64,000 nt of DNA from assembly GCA_964016885.1 (NCBI GenBank), contig OZ024743.1, positions 344,614,063 through 344,678,062 of the forward strand, written 5' to 3'. The translations under genes and the position numbers were made by a program. This document shows positions 40,116 through 53,900 of this stretch, in pieces (the first letter of the stretch is position 1; each line of letters opens with the position of its first letter). The stretch comes from Eledone cirrhosa (Eukaryota; Mollusca; Cephalopoda; Octopoda; Eledonidae). A model generated the notes under the pieces. That model saw nothing but the letters and a program-made list of their open reading frames with translations. It searched no databases and had not been told where the DNA came from.

Positions 40116-40128
40116 TGTTGTTGACGTT

Positions 40129-43100
40129 GTTGTTGTTACTACTGTTTCCGACGTTGTTTTTGTTACTACTGCTGTTAACGTTGTTATTGTTACTATTGTT
40201 GTTGACGTTGTTATTGTTACCACTACTGCCGTTGACGTTGTTATTGTTACTACTGTTGTTGACGTTATTTTCGTTACTACTGTTATTGACGTTGTTGTTT
40301 TTACTACTGTTGTTGACGTTGTTGTTGTTACTACGGTTATTGACGTTGTTGTTGTTACTAGTGTTGTTGTCGTTGTTGTTGTTACTACGGTTATTGATGT
40401 TGTTGTTGTTACTACGGTTATTGACGTTGTTGTTACTACTACTGTTGTGGACGTTGTTGTTACTACTGTTGTTGACGTTGTTGTTGTTACTACTGCTATT
40501 GACGTTGTTGTTGTTACTACTGTTATTGACGTTGTTGTTGTTACTACTGTTGTTGACGTTGTTGTTGTTACTACGGTTATTGACGTTGTTGTTGTAACTA
40601 CTACTGTTGTTGACGTTGTTGTTATTACTACTGTTGTTGACGTTGTTGTTGTTTCTACTGTAATTGACGTTGTTATTGTTACTACTGTTGTTGACGTTGT
40701 TATTGTTACTACTGTTGTTGACGTTGTTGTTGTTACTAATGTTTTTGACGTTGTTATTGTTACTACTGTTGTTGACGTTGTTATTGTTACTACTGTAATT
40801 GACGTTGTTGTTACTACTGTTGTTGACGTTGTTGTTGTTTCTACTGTAATTGACGTTGTTATTGTTACTACTGTTGTTGACGTTGTTGTTACTACTGTTT
40901 TTGACGTTGTTGTTGTTTTTACTAATGTTGTTATTACTACTGTTGTTGACGTTGTTGTTACTACTGTTGTTGACGTTGTTAGTGTTACTAATGTTGTTGA
41001 CGTTGTTGTTGTTACTACAGTTGTTGACATTATTGTTGTTACTACTGTTGTTGACGTTGTTGTTACTACTGTTTTTGACGTTGTTTTTGTTACTACTGCT
41101 GTTAACGTTGTTATTGTTACTATTGTTGTTGACGTTGTTATTGTTACCACTACTGCCGTTGACGTTGTTATTGTTACTACTGTTGTTGACGTTATTTTCG
41201 TTACTACTGTTATTGACGTTGTTGTTTTTACTACTGTTGTTGACGTTGTTATTGTTACTACTGTTGTTGACGTCGTTATTGTTACTACTGTTATTGACGA
41301 TGTTGTTGTTACTACTGTTGTTGACGTTGTTGTTGTTACTACGGTTATTGACGTTGTTGTTGTTACTACTGTTGTTATCATTGTTCTTGTTACTACGGTT
41401 ATTGACGTTGATGTTGTTACTACTACTGTTGTTGACGTTGTTGTTATTACTACTGTTGTTGACGTTGTTGTTGTTACTAATGTTGTTGACGTTGTTGTTG
41501 TTACTACTGTTATTGACGATGTTGTTGTTACTACTGTTGTTGACGTTGTTGTTGTTACTACGGTTATTGACGTTGTTGTTGTTACTACTGTTGTTGTCAT
41601 TGTTGTTGTTACTACGGTTATTGACGATGTTGTTGTTACTACAGTTAGTGACGTTGTTGTTGTCACTACTGTTGTTGACGTTGTTGTTACTACTGTTATT
41701 GACGTTGTTGTTATTACTACTGTTATTGACGTTGTTTTTATTACTACTGTTGTTGACGGTATTGTTGTTACTACTGTTGTTAACGTTGTTATTAGTACTG
41801 TTGTTGACGTTGTTGTTGAAACTACTGTTGTTGACGTTGTTATTTTTACAACTGTTCATGACGTTGTTGTTACTACTGTTGTTGACGTTGTTGTTACTAC
41901 TGTTATTGACGTTGTTGTTATAACTAGTTACTGACGTTGTTGTTGTTACTGCTGTTGTTGACGTTGTTATTACTACTGTTGTTGACGTTGTTGTTGTTAC
42001 TACTGTTGTTGACGTTGTTATTGTTAATACTGTCGTTGACGTTGTTGTTGTTACTACTATTGTTTACGTGTTATTGTTACTACCGTCGTTGACGTTGTTG
42101 TTGTTACTACTGTTGTTGACTATGTTATTGTTACTACTGTCGTTGACGATGTTGTTGTTACTACTGTTGTTGACGTTATTGTTGTTACTACAATTGTTGA
42201 CGTTGTTATTGTTACTACTGTTGTTGACGTTTTTGTTACTACTGTTGTTGACGTTGTTGTTGGTACTACTGCTTTTGATGCTGTTATTGTTACTATTGTT
42301 GTTGACGTTGTTGTTAATGATGTTGTTGACGTTATTGTTGTTACTACTGTTGTTGACGTTGTCATTGTTACTACTGTTGTTGACGTTGTTATTGTTACTA
42401 CTGTTGTTGACGTTGTTATTTTTACTACTGTTGTTGACGTTATTGTTGTTACTACTTTTGTCTACGTTGTTGTTTTTACTACTGTTGTTGACGTTGTTGT
42501 TGTTTCTACTGTAATTGACGTTGTTAGTGTTACTACTGTTGTTGACGTTGTTATTGTTACTACTGTTGTTGACGTTGTTGTTACTACTGCTTTTGACGCT
42601 GTTATTGTTGCTACTGTTGTTGATGTTGTTGTTGTTACTACTGCTTTTGACGCTGTTATTGTTACTACTGTTGATGACGTTGTTGTTACTAATGTTTTTG
42701 CCGTTGTTATTGTTACTACTGTTGTTGACGTTGTTATTGTTACTACTGTAATTGACGTTGTTGTTGTAACTACTGTTGTTGACGTTGTTGTTTTTACTAA
42801 TGTTGTTGACGTTGTTGTTGTTTCTAATGTAATTGACGTTGTTATTGTTACTACTGTTGTTGACGTTGTTATTGTTACTACCGTAATTGACGTTGTTGTT
42901 ACTACTGTTGTTGACGTTGTTGTTGTTTCTACTGTAATTGACGTTGTTATTGTTACTACTGTTGTTGACGTTGTTGTTACTACTGTTATTGACGTTGTTG
43001 TTGTTACTACTGTTTTTGACGTTGTTGTTGTTACTAATGTTGTTACTACTGTTGTTGACGTTGTTGTTACTACTGTTGTTGACGTTGTTAGTGTTACTAA

Positions 43101-44541
43101 TGTTGTTGACGTTGTTGTTACTACTGTTTTTGACGTTGTTTTTGTTACTACTGCTGTTAACGTTGTTATTGTTACTATTGTTGTTGACATTGTTATTGTT
43201 ACCACTACTGCCGTTGGCGTTGTTATTGTTACTACTGTTGTTGACGTTATTTTCGTTACTACTGTTATTGACGTTGTTGTTTTTACTACTGTTGTTGACG
43301 TTGTTATTGTTACTACTGTTGTTGACGTCGTTATTGTTACTACTGTTGTTGACGTTGTTGTTGTTACTGCTGTTGTTGACGTTATTGTTGGTACTACAAT
43401 TGTTGACGTTGTTAATGTTACTACTGTTGTTGACGTTTTTGTTACTACTGTTGTTGACGTTGTTGTTGGAACTACTGCTTTTGATGCTGTTATTGTTACT
43501 ATTGTTGTTGACGTTGTTGTTACTGATGTTGTTGACGTTATTGTTGTTACTACTGTTGTTGACGTTGTCATTGTTACTACTGTTGTTGACGTTGTTATTG
43601 TTACTACTGTTGTTGACGTTGTTAATTTTTACTACTGTTGTTGACGTTATTGTTGTTACTACTGTTGTTTACGTTGTTGTTTTTACTACTGTTGTTGACG
43701 TTGTTGTTGTTTCTACTGTAATTGACGTTGTTATTGTTACTACTGTTGTTGACGTTGTTATTGTTACTACTGTTGTTGACGTTGTTGTTGTTACTACTGC
43801 TTTTGAAGCTGTTATTGTTACTACTGTTGTTGACGTTGTTGTTGTTACTACTGTTGATGACGTTGTTGTTGTTACTAATGTTTTTGACGTTGTTATTGTT
43901 ACTACTGTTGTTGACGTTGTTATTGTTACTACTGTAATTGACGTTGTTGTTACTACTGTTGTTGACGTTGTTGTTACTACTGTTGTTGACGTTGTTAGTG
44001 TTACTAATGTTGTTGACGTTGTTGTTGTTACTACTGTTGTTGACATTATTGTTGTTACTACTGTTGTTGACGTTGTTGTTACTACTGTTTTTGACGTTGT
44101 TTTTGTTACTACTGCTGTTAACGTTGTTATTGTTACTATTGTTGTTGACGTTGTTATTGTTACCACTACTGCCGTTGACGTTGTTATTGTTACTACTGTT
44201 GTTGACGTTATTTTCGTTACTACTGTTATTGACGTTGTTGTTTTTACTACTGTTGTTGACGTTGTTATTGTTACTACTGTTGTTGACGTCGTTATTGTTA
44301 CTACTGTTGTTGACGTTGTTGTTGTTAGTACTGTTGTTGACGTTATTTTCGTTACTACTGTTATTGACGTTGTTGTTGTTACTACTGTTGTTGATGTTGT
44401 TATTGTTACTACTGTTGTTGACGTTATTGTTGTTACTACAATTGTTGACGTTGTTATTGTTACTACTGTTGTTGACGTTTTTGTTACTACTGTTGTTGAC
44501 GTTGTTGTTGGTACTACTGCTTTTGATGCTGTTATTGTTAC
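40129..44541 (+). repeat. Long duplicated block A' (copy of 31,350-35,760)
   Basis: Copy of block A at +8,781 bp. It includes ACTAGT at 41,923, TTTACGTGTTATTG at 42,063 and the GTTAATTTTTACT unit at 43,621. It enters directly from the 339-bp duplication through a GTTATTACTACTG unit. It leaves into a continuation unlike that of A: here the next unit is ACTATTGTTG, there ACTACTGTTG. Confidence 0.88.
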
Positions 44542-46782
44542 TATTGTTGTTGACGTTGTTGTTACTGATGTTGTTGACGTTATTGTTGTTACTACTGTTG
44601 TTGACGTTGTCATTGTTACTACTGTTGTTGACGTTGTTATTGTTACTACTGTTGTTGACGTTGTTATTTTTACTACTGTTGTTGACGTTATTGTTGTTAC
44701 TACTGTTGTTTACGTTGTTGTTTTTACTACTGTTGTTGACGTTGTTGTTGTTTCTACTGTAATTGACGTTGTTATTGTTACTACTGTTGTTGACGTTGTT
44801 ATTGTTACTACTGTTGTTGACGTTGTTGTTGTTACTACTGCTTTTGACGCTGTTATTAATACTACTGTTGTTGACGGTATTGTTGTTACTACTGTTGTTA
44901 ACGTTGTTATTAGTACTGTTGTTGACGTTGTTGTTGTTACTACTGTTGTTGACGTTGTTATTTTTACTACTGTTCATGACGTTGTTGTTACTACTGTTGT
45001 TGACGTTGTTGTTACTACTCTTATTGACGTTGTTGTTATAACTACTGTTACTGACGTTGTTGTTGTTACTACTGTTGTTGACGTTGTTATTACTACTGTT
45101 GTTGTCTTTGTTGTTGTTACTACTGTTGTTGACGTTGTTATTGTTAATACTGTCGTTCACGTTGTTGTTGTTACTTCTATTGTTTACGTGTTATCGTTAC
45201 TACTGTCGTTGACGTTGTTGTTGTCACTACTGTTGTTGACGTTGTTATTGTTACTACTGTCGTTGACGATGTTGTTTTTACTACTGTTGTTGACGTTATT
45301 GTTGTTACTACAATTGTTGACGTTGTTATTGTTACTAATGTTGTTGACGTTTTTGTTACTACTGTTGTTGACGTTGTTGTTGGTACTACTGCTTTTGATG
45401 CTGTTATTGTTAATATTGTTGTTGACGTTGTTGTTACTGATATTGTTCTTACTGATATTTTTACTACTGTTGTTGACGTTATTGTTGTTACTACTGTTGT
45501 TTACGTTGTTGTTTTTACTACTGTTGTTGACGTTGTTGTTGTTTCTACTGTAATTGACGTTGTTATTTTTTACTACTGACGTTGTTGTTGTTACTAATGT
45601 TTTTGACGTTGTTATTGTTACTACTGTAATTGACGTTGTTGTTGTAACTACTGTTGTTGACGTTGTTGTTTACTGACGTTGTTATTGTTACTACTGTTGT
45701 TGACGTTGTTATTGTAACTACTGTAATTGACGTTGTTGTTGTAACTACTGTTGTTGACGTTGTTGTTTTTACTAATGTTGTTGACGTTGTTGTTGTTTCT
45801 ACTGTAATTGACGTTGTTATTGTTACTACTGTTGTTGACATTGTTATTGTTACTACTGTAATTGACGTTGTTGTTACTACTGTTGTTGACGTTGTTGTTG
45901 TTTCTACTGTAATTGACGTTGTTATTGTTACTACTGTTGTTGACGTTGTTGTTGTTACTACTGTTATTGACGTTGTTGTTGTTACTACTGTTGTTGACGT
46001 TGTTGTTGTTACTAATGTTGTTGATGTTGTTGTTGTTACTACTGTTGTTGACGTTGTTGTTACTACTGTTGTTGACGTTGTTAGTGTTACTAATGTTGTT
46101 GACGTTGTTGTTGTTACTACTGTTGTTGACCTTAATGTTGTTACTACTGTTGTTGACGTTGTTGTTACTACTGTTTCCGACGTTGTTTTTGTTACTACTG
46201 CTGTTAACGTTGTTATTGTTACTATTGTTGTTGACGTTGTTATTGTTACCACTACTGCCGTTGACGTTGTTATTGTTACTACTGTTGTTGACGTTATTTT
46301 CGTTACTACTGTTATTGACGTTGTTGTTTTTACTACTGTTGTTGACGTTGTTATTGTTACTACTGTTGTTGACGTCGTTATTGTTACTACTGTTGTTGAC
46401 GTTGTTGTTGTTACTACTGTTATTGACGTTATTTTCGTTACTACTGTTATTGACGTTGTTGTTGTTACTACTGTTGTTGATGTTGTTATTGTTACTACTG
46501 TTGTTGACGTCGTTATTGTTACTACTGTTGTTGACGTTGTTATTGTTACTACTGTTGTTGACGTTATTTTTGTTACTACAGTTACTGACGTTGTTGTTGT
46601 TACTACTGTTGTTGACGTTGTTATTGTTACTACTGTCGTTGACGTTGTTGTTGTTATTACTGCTGTTGACGTTATTGTTGTTACTACAATTGTTGACGTT
46701 GTTATTGTTACTACTGTTGTTGACGTTTTTGTTACTACTGTTGTTGACGTTGTTGTTCGTACTACTGCTTTTGATGCTGTTA
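44542..46782 (+). repeat. Partial HOR-start copy, then a linker
   Basis: From about 44,542 to 46,347 the sequence follows the HOR start of copy 1 (about 11,395-13,197) at an offset of 33,147 rising to 33,150. It includes TTTACGTGTTATTG at 45,183, the GTTATTTTTTACTACTGACG unit near 45,563 and the GTTGTTTACTGACG junction near 45,669. Private changes include GTTGTCTTTG (about 45,103), ACTCTTATTG (about 45,018) and GACCTTAATG (about 46,129). From about 46,348 it continues like 36,318-36,720 and ends with two successive GCTTTTGATGCTG units (about 46,766 and 46,847) that lead into B'. Confidence 0.8.
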
Positions 46783-49700
46783 TTGTTACTACTGTTGTTG
46801 ACGTTTTTGTTACTACTGTTGTTGACGTTGTTGTTGGTACTACTGCTTTTGATGCTGTTATTGTTACTACTGTTGTTGACGTTGTTATTACTACTGTTGT
46901 TGACGTTGTTGTTGTTACTACTGTTGTTGACGTTGTTATTGTTAATACTGTCGTTCACGTTGTTGTTGTTACTAATGTTGTTACTACTGTTGTTGACGTT
47001 GTTGTTACTACTGTTGTTGACGTTGTTAGTGTTACTACTGTTATTGACGTTGTTGTTGTTACTACTGTTGTTGACGTTGTTGTTGTTACTAACGTTGTTG
47101 ATGTTGTTGTTGTTGTTACTACTGTTGTTGACGTTGTTGTTACTGCTGTTGTTGACGTTGTTAGTGTTACTAATGTTGTTGACGTTGTTGTTGTTACTAC
47201 TGTTGTTGACATTATTGTTGTTACTACTGTTGTTGACGTTGTTGTTACTACTGTTTCCGACGTTGTTTTTGTTACTACTGCTGTCAACGTTGTTATTGTT
47301 ACTATTGTTGTTGACGTTGTTATTGTTACCACTACTGCCGTTGACGTTGTTATTGTTACTACTGTTGTTGACGTTATTTTCGTTACTACTGTTATTGACG
47401 TTGTTGTTTTTACTACTGTTGTTGACGTTGTTATTGGTACTACTGTTGTTGACGTCGTTATTGTTACTACTGTTGTTGACGTTGTTGTTGTTACTACTGT
47501 TATTGACGTTATTTTCGTTACTACTGTTATTGACGTTGTTGTTGTTACTACTGTTGTTGATGTTGTTATTGTTACTACTGTTGTTGACGTCGTTATTGTT
47601 ACTACTGTTGTTGACGTTGTTATTGTTACTACTGTCGTTGACGTTCTTTTTGTTACTACAGTTACTGACGTTGTTGTAGTTACTACTGTTGTTGACGTTG
47701 TTATTGCTACTACTGTCGTTGACGTTGTTGTTGTTACTACTGTTGTTGACGTTATTGTTGTTACTACAATTGTTGACGTTGTTATTGTTACTACTGTTGT
47801 TGACGTTTTTGTTACTACTGTTGTTGACGTTGTTGTTGGTACTACTGCTTTTGATGCTGTTATTGTTACTATTGTTGTTGACGTTGTTGTTACTGATGTT
47901 GTTGACGTTATTGTTGTTACTACTGTTGTTGACGTTGTCATTGTTACTACTGTTGTTGACGTTGTTATTGTTACTACTGTTGTTGACGTTGTTATTTTTA
48001 CTACTGTTGTTGACGTTATTGTTGTTACTACTGTTGTTTACGTTGTTGTTTTTACTACTGTTGTTGACGTTGTTGTTGTTACTACTGTTGTTTACGTTGT
48101 TGTTTTTACTACTGTTGTTGACGTTGTCGTTGTTTCTCCTGTAATTGACGTTGTTATTGTTACTACTGTTGTTGACGTTGTTATTGTTACTACTGTTGTT
48201 GACGTTTTTGTTGTTACTACTGCTTTTGACGCTGTTATTGTTACTACTGTTGTTGACGTTGTTGTTGTTACTACTGCTTTTGACGCTGTTATTGTTACTA
48301 CTGTTGATGACGTTGTTGTTGTTACTAATGTTTTTGACGTTGTTATTGTTACTACTGTTGTTGACGTTGTTATTGTTACTACAGTAATTGACGTTGTTGT
48401 TACTACTGTTGTTGACGTTGTTGTTGTTTCTACTGTAATTGACGTTGTTATTGTTACTACTGTTGTTGACGTTGTTGTTGTTACTACTATTATTGACGTT
48501 GTTGTTGTTACTACTGTTTTTGACGTTGTTGTTGTTGTTACTAATGTTGTTGTTACTACTGTTGTTGACGTTGTTGTTACTACTGTTGTTGACGTTGTTA
48601 GTGTTACTAATGTTGTTGACGTTGTTGTTGTTACTACTGTTGTTGACATGATTGTTGTTACTACTGTTGTTGACGTTGTTGTTACTACTGTTTTTGACGT
48701 TGTTTTTGTTACTACTGCTGTTAACGTTGTTATTGTTACTATTGTTGTTGACGTTGTTATTGTTACCACTACTGCCGTTGACGTTGTTATTGTTACTACT
48801 GTTGTTGACGTTATTTTCGTTACTACTGTTATTGACGTTGTTGTTTTTACTACTGTTGTTGACGTTGTTATTGTTACTACTGTTGTTGACGTCGTTATTG
48901 TTACTACTGTTGTTGACGTTGTTGTTGTTACTACTGTTGTTGACGTTATTTTCGTTACTACTGTTATTGACGTTGTTGTTACTACTGTTGTTGATGTTGT
49001 TATTGTTACTACTGTTGTTGACGTTATTGTTGTTACTACAATTGTTGACGTTGTTATTGTTACTACTGTTGTTGACGTTGTTGTTGGTACTACTGCTTTT
49101 GATGTTGTTATTGTTACTATTGTTGTTGACGTTGTTGTTACTGATGTTGTTGACGTTATTGTTGTTACTACTGTTGTTGACGTTGTCATTGTTACTACTG
49201 TTGTTGACGTTGTTATTGTTACTACTGTTGTTGACGTTGTTTTTTTTACTACTGTTGTTGACGTTATTGTTGTTACTACTGTTGTTTACGTTGTTGTTTT
49301 TACTACTGTTGTTGACGTTGTTTTTTCTTCTACTGTAATTGACGTTGTTATTGTTACTACTGTTGTTGACGTTGTTGTTGTTACTACTGCTTTTGACGCT
49401 GTTATTAATACTACTGTTGTTGACGGTATTGTTGTTACTACTGTTGTTAACGTTGTTATTAGTACTGTTGTTGACGTTGTTGTTGTTACTACTGTTGTTG
49501 ACGTTGTTATTTTTACTACTGTTCATGACGTTGTTGTTACTACTGTTGTTGACGTTGTTGTTACTACTGTTATTGACGTTATTGTTATAACTACTGTTAC
49601 TGACGTTGTTGTTGTTACTACTGTTGTTGACGTTGTTATTACTACTGTTGTTGACGTTGTTGTTGTTACTACTGTTGTTGACGTTGTTATTGTTAATACT

Positions 49701-50979
49701 GTCGTTCACGTTGTTGTTGTTACTACTATTGTTTACGTGTTATTGTTACTACTGTTGTTGATGTTATTGTTGTTACTACAATTGTTGACGTTGTTATTGT
49801 TACTACTGTTGTTGACGTTTTTGTTACTACTGTTGTTGACGTTGTTGTTGGTACTACTGCTTTTGATGCTGTTATTGTTACTATTGTTGTTGACGTTGTT
49901 GTTACTGATGTTGTTGACGTTATTGTTGTTACTACTGTTGTTGACGTTGTCATTGTTACTACTGTTGTTGACGTTGTTATTGTTACTACTGTTGTTGACG
50001 TTGTTATTTTTACTACTGTTGTTGACGTTATTATTGTTACTACTGTTGTTTACGTTGTTGTTTTTACTACTGTTGTTGACGTTGTTGTTGTTTCTACTGT
50101 AATTGACGTTATTTTCGTTACTACAGTTATTGACGTTGTTGTTGTTACTACTGTTGTTGACGTTGTTGTTGTTACTACTGCTTTTGACGCTGTTATTGTT
50201 ACTACTGTTGATGACGTTGTTGTTGTTACTAATGTTTTTGACGTTGTTATTGTTACTACTGTTGTTGACGTTGTTATTGTTACTACTGTAATTGACGTTG
50301 TTGTTGTAACTACTGTTGTTGCCGTTGTTATTGTTACTACTGTAATTGACGTTGTTGTTACTACTGTTGTTGACGTTGTTGTTCTTTCTACTGTAATTGA
50401 CGTTGTTATTGTTACTACTGTTGTTGACGTTGTTGTTGTTACTACTGTTATTGACGTTGTTGTTGTTACTACTGTTGTTGTTGTTACTAATGTTGTTGAT
50501 GTTGTTGTTGTTACTACTGTTGTTGACGTTGTTGTTACTACTGTTGTTGACGTTGTTGTTTTTACTACTGTTGTTGACGTTGTTTTTTCTTCTACTGTAA
50601 TTGACGTTGTTATTGTTACTACTGTTGTTGACGTTGTTATTGTTACTACTTTTGTTGACGTTGTTGTTGTTACTACTGCTTTTGACGCTGTTATTAATAC
50701 TACTGTTGTTGACGGTATTGTTGTTACTACTGTCGTTAACGTTGTTATTAGTACTGTTGTTGACGTTGTTGTTGTTACTACTGTTGTTGACGTTGTTATT
50801 TTTACTACTGTTCATGACGTTGTTGTTACTACTGTTGTTGACGTTGTTGTTACTACTGTTATTGACGTTGTTGTTATAACTACTGTTACTGACGTTGTTG
50901 TTGTTACTACTGTTGTTGACGTTGTTATTACTACTGTTGTTGACGTTGTTGTTGTTACTACTGTTGTTGACGTTGTTAT
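46783..50979 (+). repeat. Long duplicated block B' (copy of 35,676-39,872)
   Basis: Copy of block B at a constant +11,107 bp, with TTTACGTGTTATTG at 49,732 and all B-specific markers in order. Its left border lies inside the doubled GCTTTTGATGCTG unit. Its right border is where B runs into ACTTTTGTTGAC while B' runs into GTTAATACTGTCG. Confidence 0.88.
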
Positions 50980-53900
50980 TGTTAATACTGTCGTTCACGT
51001 TGTTGTTGTTACTACTATTGTTTACGTGTTATTGTTACTACTGTCGTTGACGTTGTTGTTGTTACTACTGTTGTTGACGTTGTTATTGTTACTACTGTCG
51101 TTGACGATGTTGTTGTTACTACTGTTGTTGACGTTATTGTTGTTACTACAATTGTTGACGTTGTTATTGTTACTACTGTTGTTGACGTTTTTGTTACTAC
51201 TGTTGTTGACGTTGTTGTTGGTACTACTGCTTTTGATGCTGTTATTGTTACTATTGTTGTTGACGTTATTGTTACTACTGTTGTTGACGTTGTTATTTTT
51301 ACTACTGTTGTTGACGTTATTATTGTTACTACTGTTGTTTACGTTGTTGTTTTTACTACTGTTGTTGACGTTGTTGTTGTTTCTACTGTAATTGACGTTA
51401 TTTTCGTTACTACAGTTATTGACGTTGTTGTTGATACTACTGTTGTTGACGTTGTTGTTGTTACTACTGCTTTTGACGCTGTTATTGTTACTACTGTTGT
51501 TGACGTTGTTATTGTTACTACTGTAATTGACGTTGTTGTTGTAACTACTGTTGTTGACGTTGTTGTTTTTACTAATGTTGTTGACGTTGTTGTTGTTTCT
51601 ACTGTAATTGACGTTGTTGTTACTACTGTTGTTGACGTTGTTGTTGTTTCTACTGTAATTGACGTTGTTATTGTTACTACTGTTGTTGACGTTGTTGTTG
51701 TTACTACTGTTATTGACGTTGTTGTTGTTACTACTGTTGATGTTGTTACTAATGTTGTTGATGTTGTTGTTGTTACTACTGTTGTTGACGTTGTTGTTAC
51801 TACTGTTGTTGACGTTGTTAGTGTTACTAATGTTGTTGACGTTGTTGTTGGTACTACTGCTTTTGATGCTGTTATTGTTACTATTGTTGTTGACGTTGTT
51901 GTTACTGATGTTGTTGACGTTATTGTTGTTACTACTGCTGTTAACGTTGTTATTGTTACTATTGTTGATGACGTTGTTATTGTTACCACTACTGCCGTTG
52001 ACGTTGTTATTGTTACTACTGTTGTTGACGTTATTTTCGTTACTACTGTTATTGACGTTGTTGTTTTTACTACTGTTGTTGACGTTGTTATTGTTACTAC
52101 TGTTGTTGACGTCGTTATTGTTACTACTGTTGTTGACGTTGTTGTTACCACTGTTGTTGACGTTGTTGTTGGTACTACTGCTTTTGATGCTGTTATTGTT
52201 ACTATTGTTGTTGACGTTGTTGTTACTGATGTTGTTGACGTTATTGTTGTTACTACTGTTGTTGACGTTATCATTGTTACTACTGTTGTTGACGTTGTCA
52301 TTGTTACTACTGTTGTTGACGTTATTTTCGTTACTACTGTTATTGACGTTGTTGTTGTTACTACTGTTATTGATGTTGTTATTGTTACTACTGTTTTTGA
52401 CGTCGTTATTGTTACTACTGTTGTTGACGTTGTTATTGTTACTACTGTTGTTGACGTTATTTTCGTTACTACAGTTATTGACGTTGTTGTTGTTACTACT
52501 GTTGTTGACGTTGTTATTGTTACTACTGTCGTTGACGTTGTTGTTGTTACTACTGTTGTTGACGTTATTGTTGTTACTACAATTGTTGACGTTCTTATTG
52601 TTACTACTGTTGTTGACGTTTTTGTTACTACTGTTGTTGACGTTGTTGTTGGTACTACTGCTTTTGATGCTGTTATTGTTACTATTGTTGTTGACGTTGT
52701 TGTTACTGATGTTGTTGACGTTATTGTTGTTACTACTGTTGTTGACGTTGTCATTGTTACTACTGTTGTTGACGTTGTTATTGTTACTACTGTTGTTGAC
52801 GTTGTTATTTTTACTACTGTTGTTGACGTTATTGTTGTTACTACTGTTGTTTACGTTGTTGTTTTTACTACTGTTGTTGACCTTGTTGTTTCTACTGTAA
52901 TTGACGTTGTTATTGTTACTACTGTTGTTGACGTTGTTATTGTTACTACTGTTGTTGACGTTGTTGTTGTTACTACTGCTTTTGACGCTGTTATTGTTAC
53001 TACTGTTGATGACGTTGCTGTTGTTACTAATGTTTTTGACGTTGTTATTGTTACTACTGTTGTTGACGTTGTTATTGTTACTACTGTAATTGACGTTGTT
53101 GTTGTAACTACTGTTGTTGACGTTGTTGTTTTTACTAATGTTGTTGACGTTGTTGTTGTTTCTACTGTAATTGACGTTGTTATTGTTACTACTGTTGTTG
53201 ACGTTGTTATTGTTACTACTGTAATTGACGTTGTTGTTGTTACTACTGTTGTTGACGTTGTTGTTGTTACTAATGTTGTTGATGTTGTTGTTGTTACTAC
53301 TGTTGTTGACGTTGTTGTTACTACTGTTGTTGACGTTGTTACTGTTACTAATGTTGTTGACGTTGTTGTTGTTACTACTGTTGTTGACATTATTGTTGTT
53401 ACTAGTTGTTGACGTTGTTGTTACTACTGTTTTTGACGTTGTTTTTGTTACTACTGCTGTTAACGTTGTTATTGTTACTATTGTTGTTGACGTTGTTATT
53501 GTTACCACTACTGCCGTTGACGTTGTTATTGTTACTACTGTTGTTGACGTTATTTTCGTTACTACTGTTATTGACGTTGTTGTTGTTACTACTGTTGTTG
53601 ACGTTGTTATTGTTACTACTGTTGTTGACGTCGTTATTGTTACTACTGTTGTTGACGTTGTTGTTGTTACTACTGTTGTTGACGTTATTTTCGTTACTAC
53701 TGTTATTGACGTTGTTGTTGTTACTACTGTTGTTGACGTTGTTATTGTTACTACTGTCGTTGACGTTGTTGTTGTTACTACTGTTGTTGACGTTATTGTT
53801 GTTACTACAATTGTTGACGTTGTCATTGTTACTACTGTTGTTGACGTTGTTATTGTTACTACTGTTGTTGACGTTGTTATTTTTACTACTGTTGTTGACG

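Noticed and set aside
45654..50102. Open frame of 1,482 codons on +, Val/Asp/Thr repeats
   Set aside because: Same reason: a nine-codon unit without stop, beginning and ending at indel scars, with no start context or non-repeat part.
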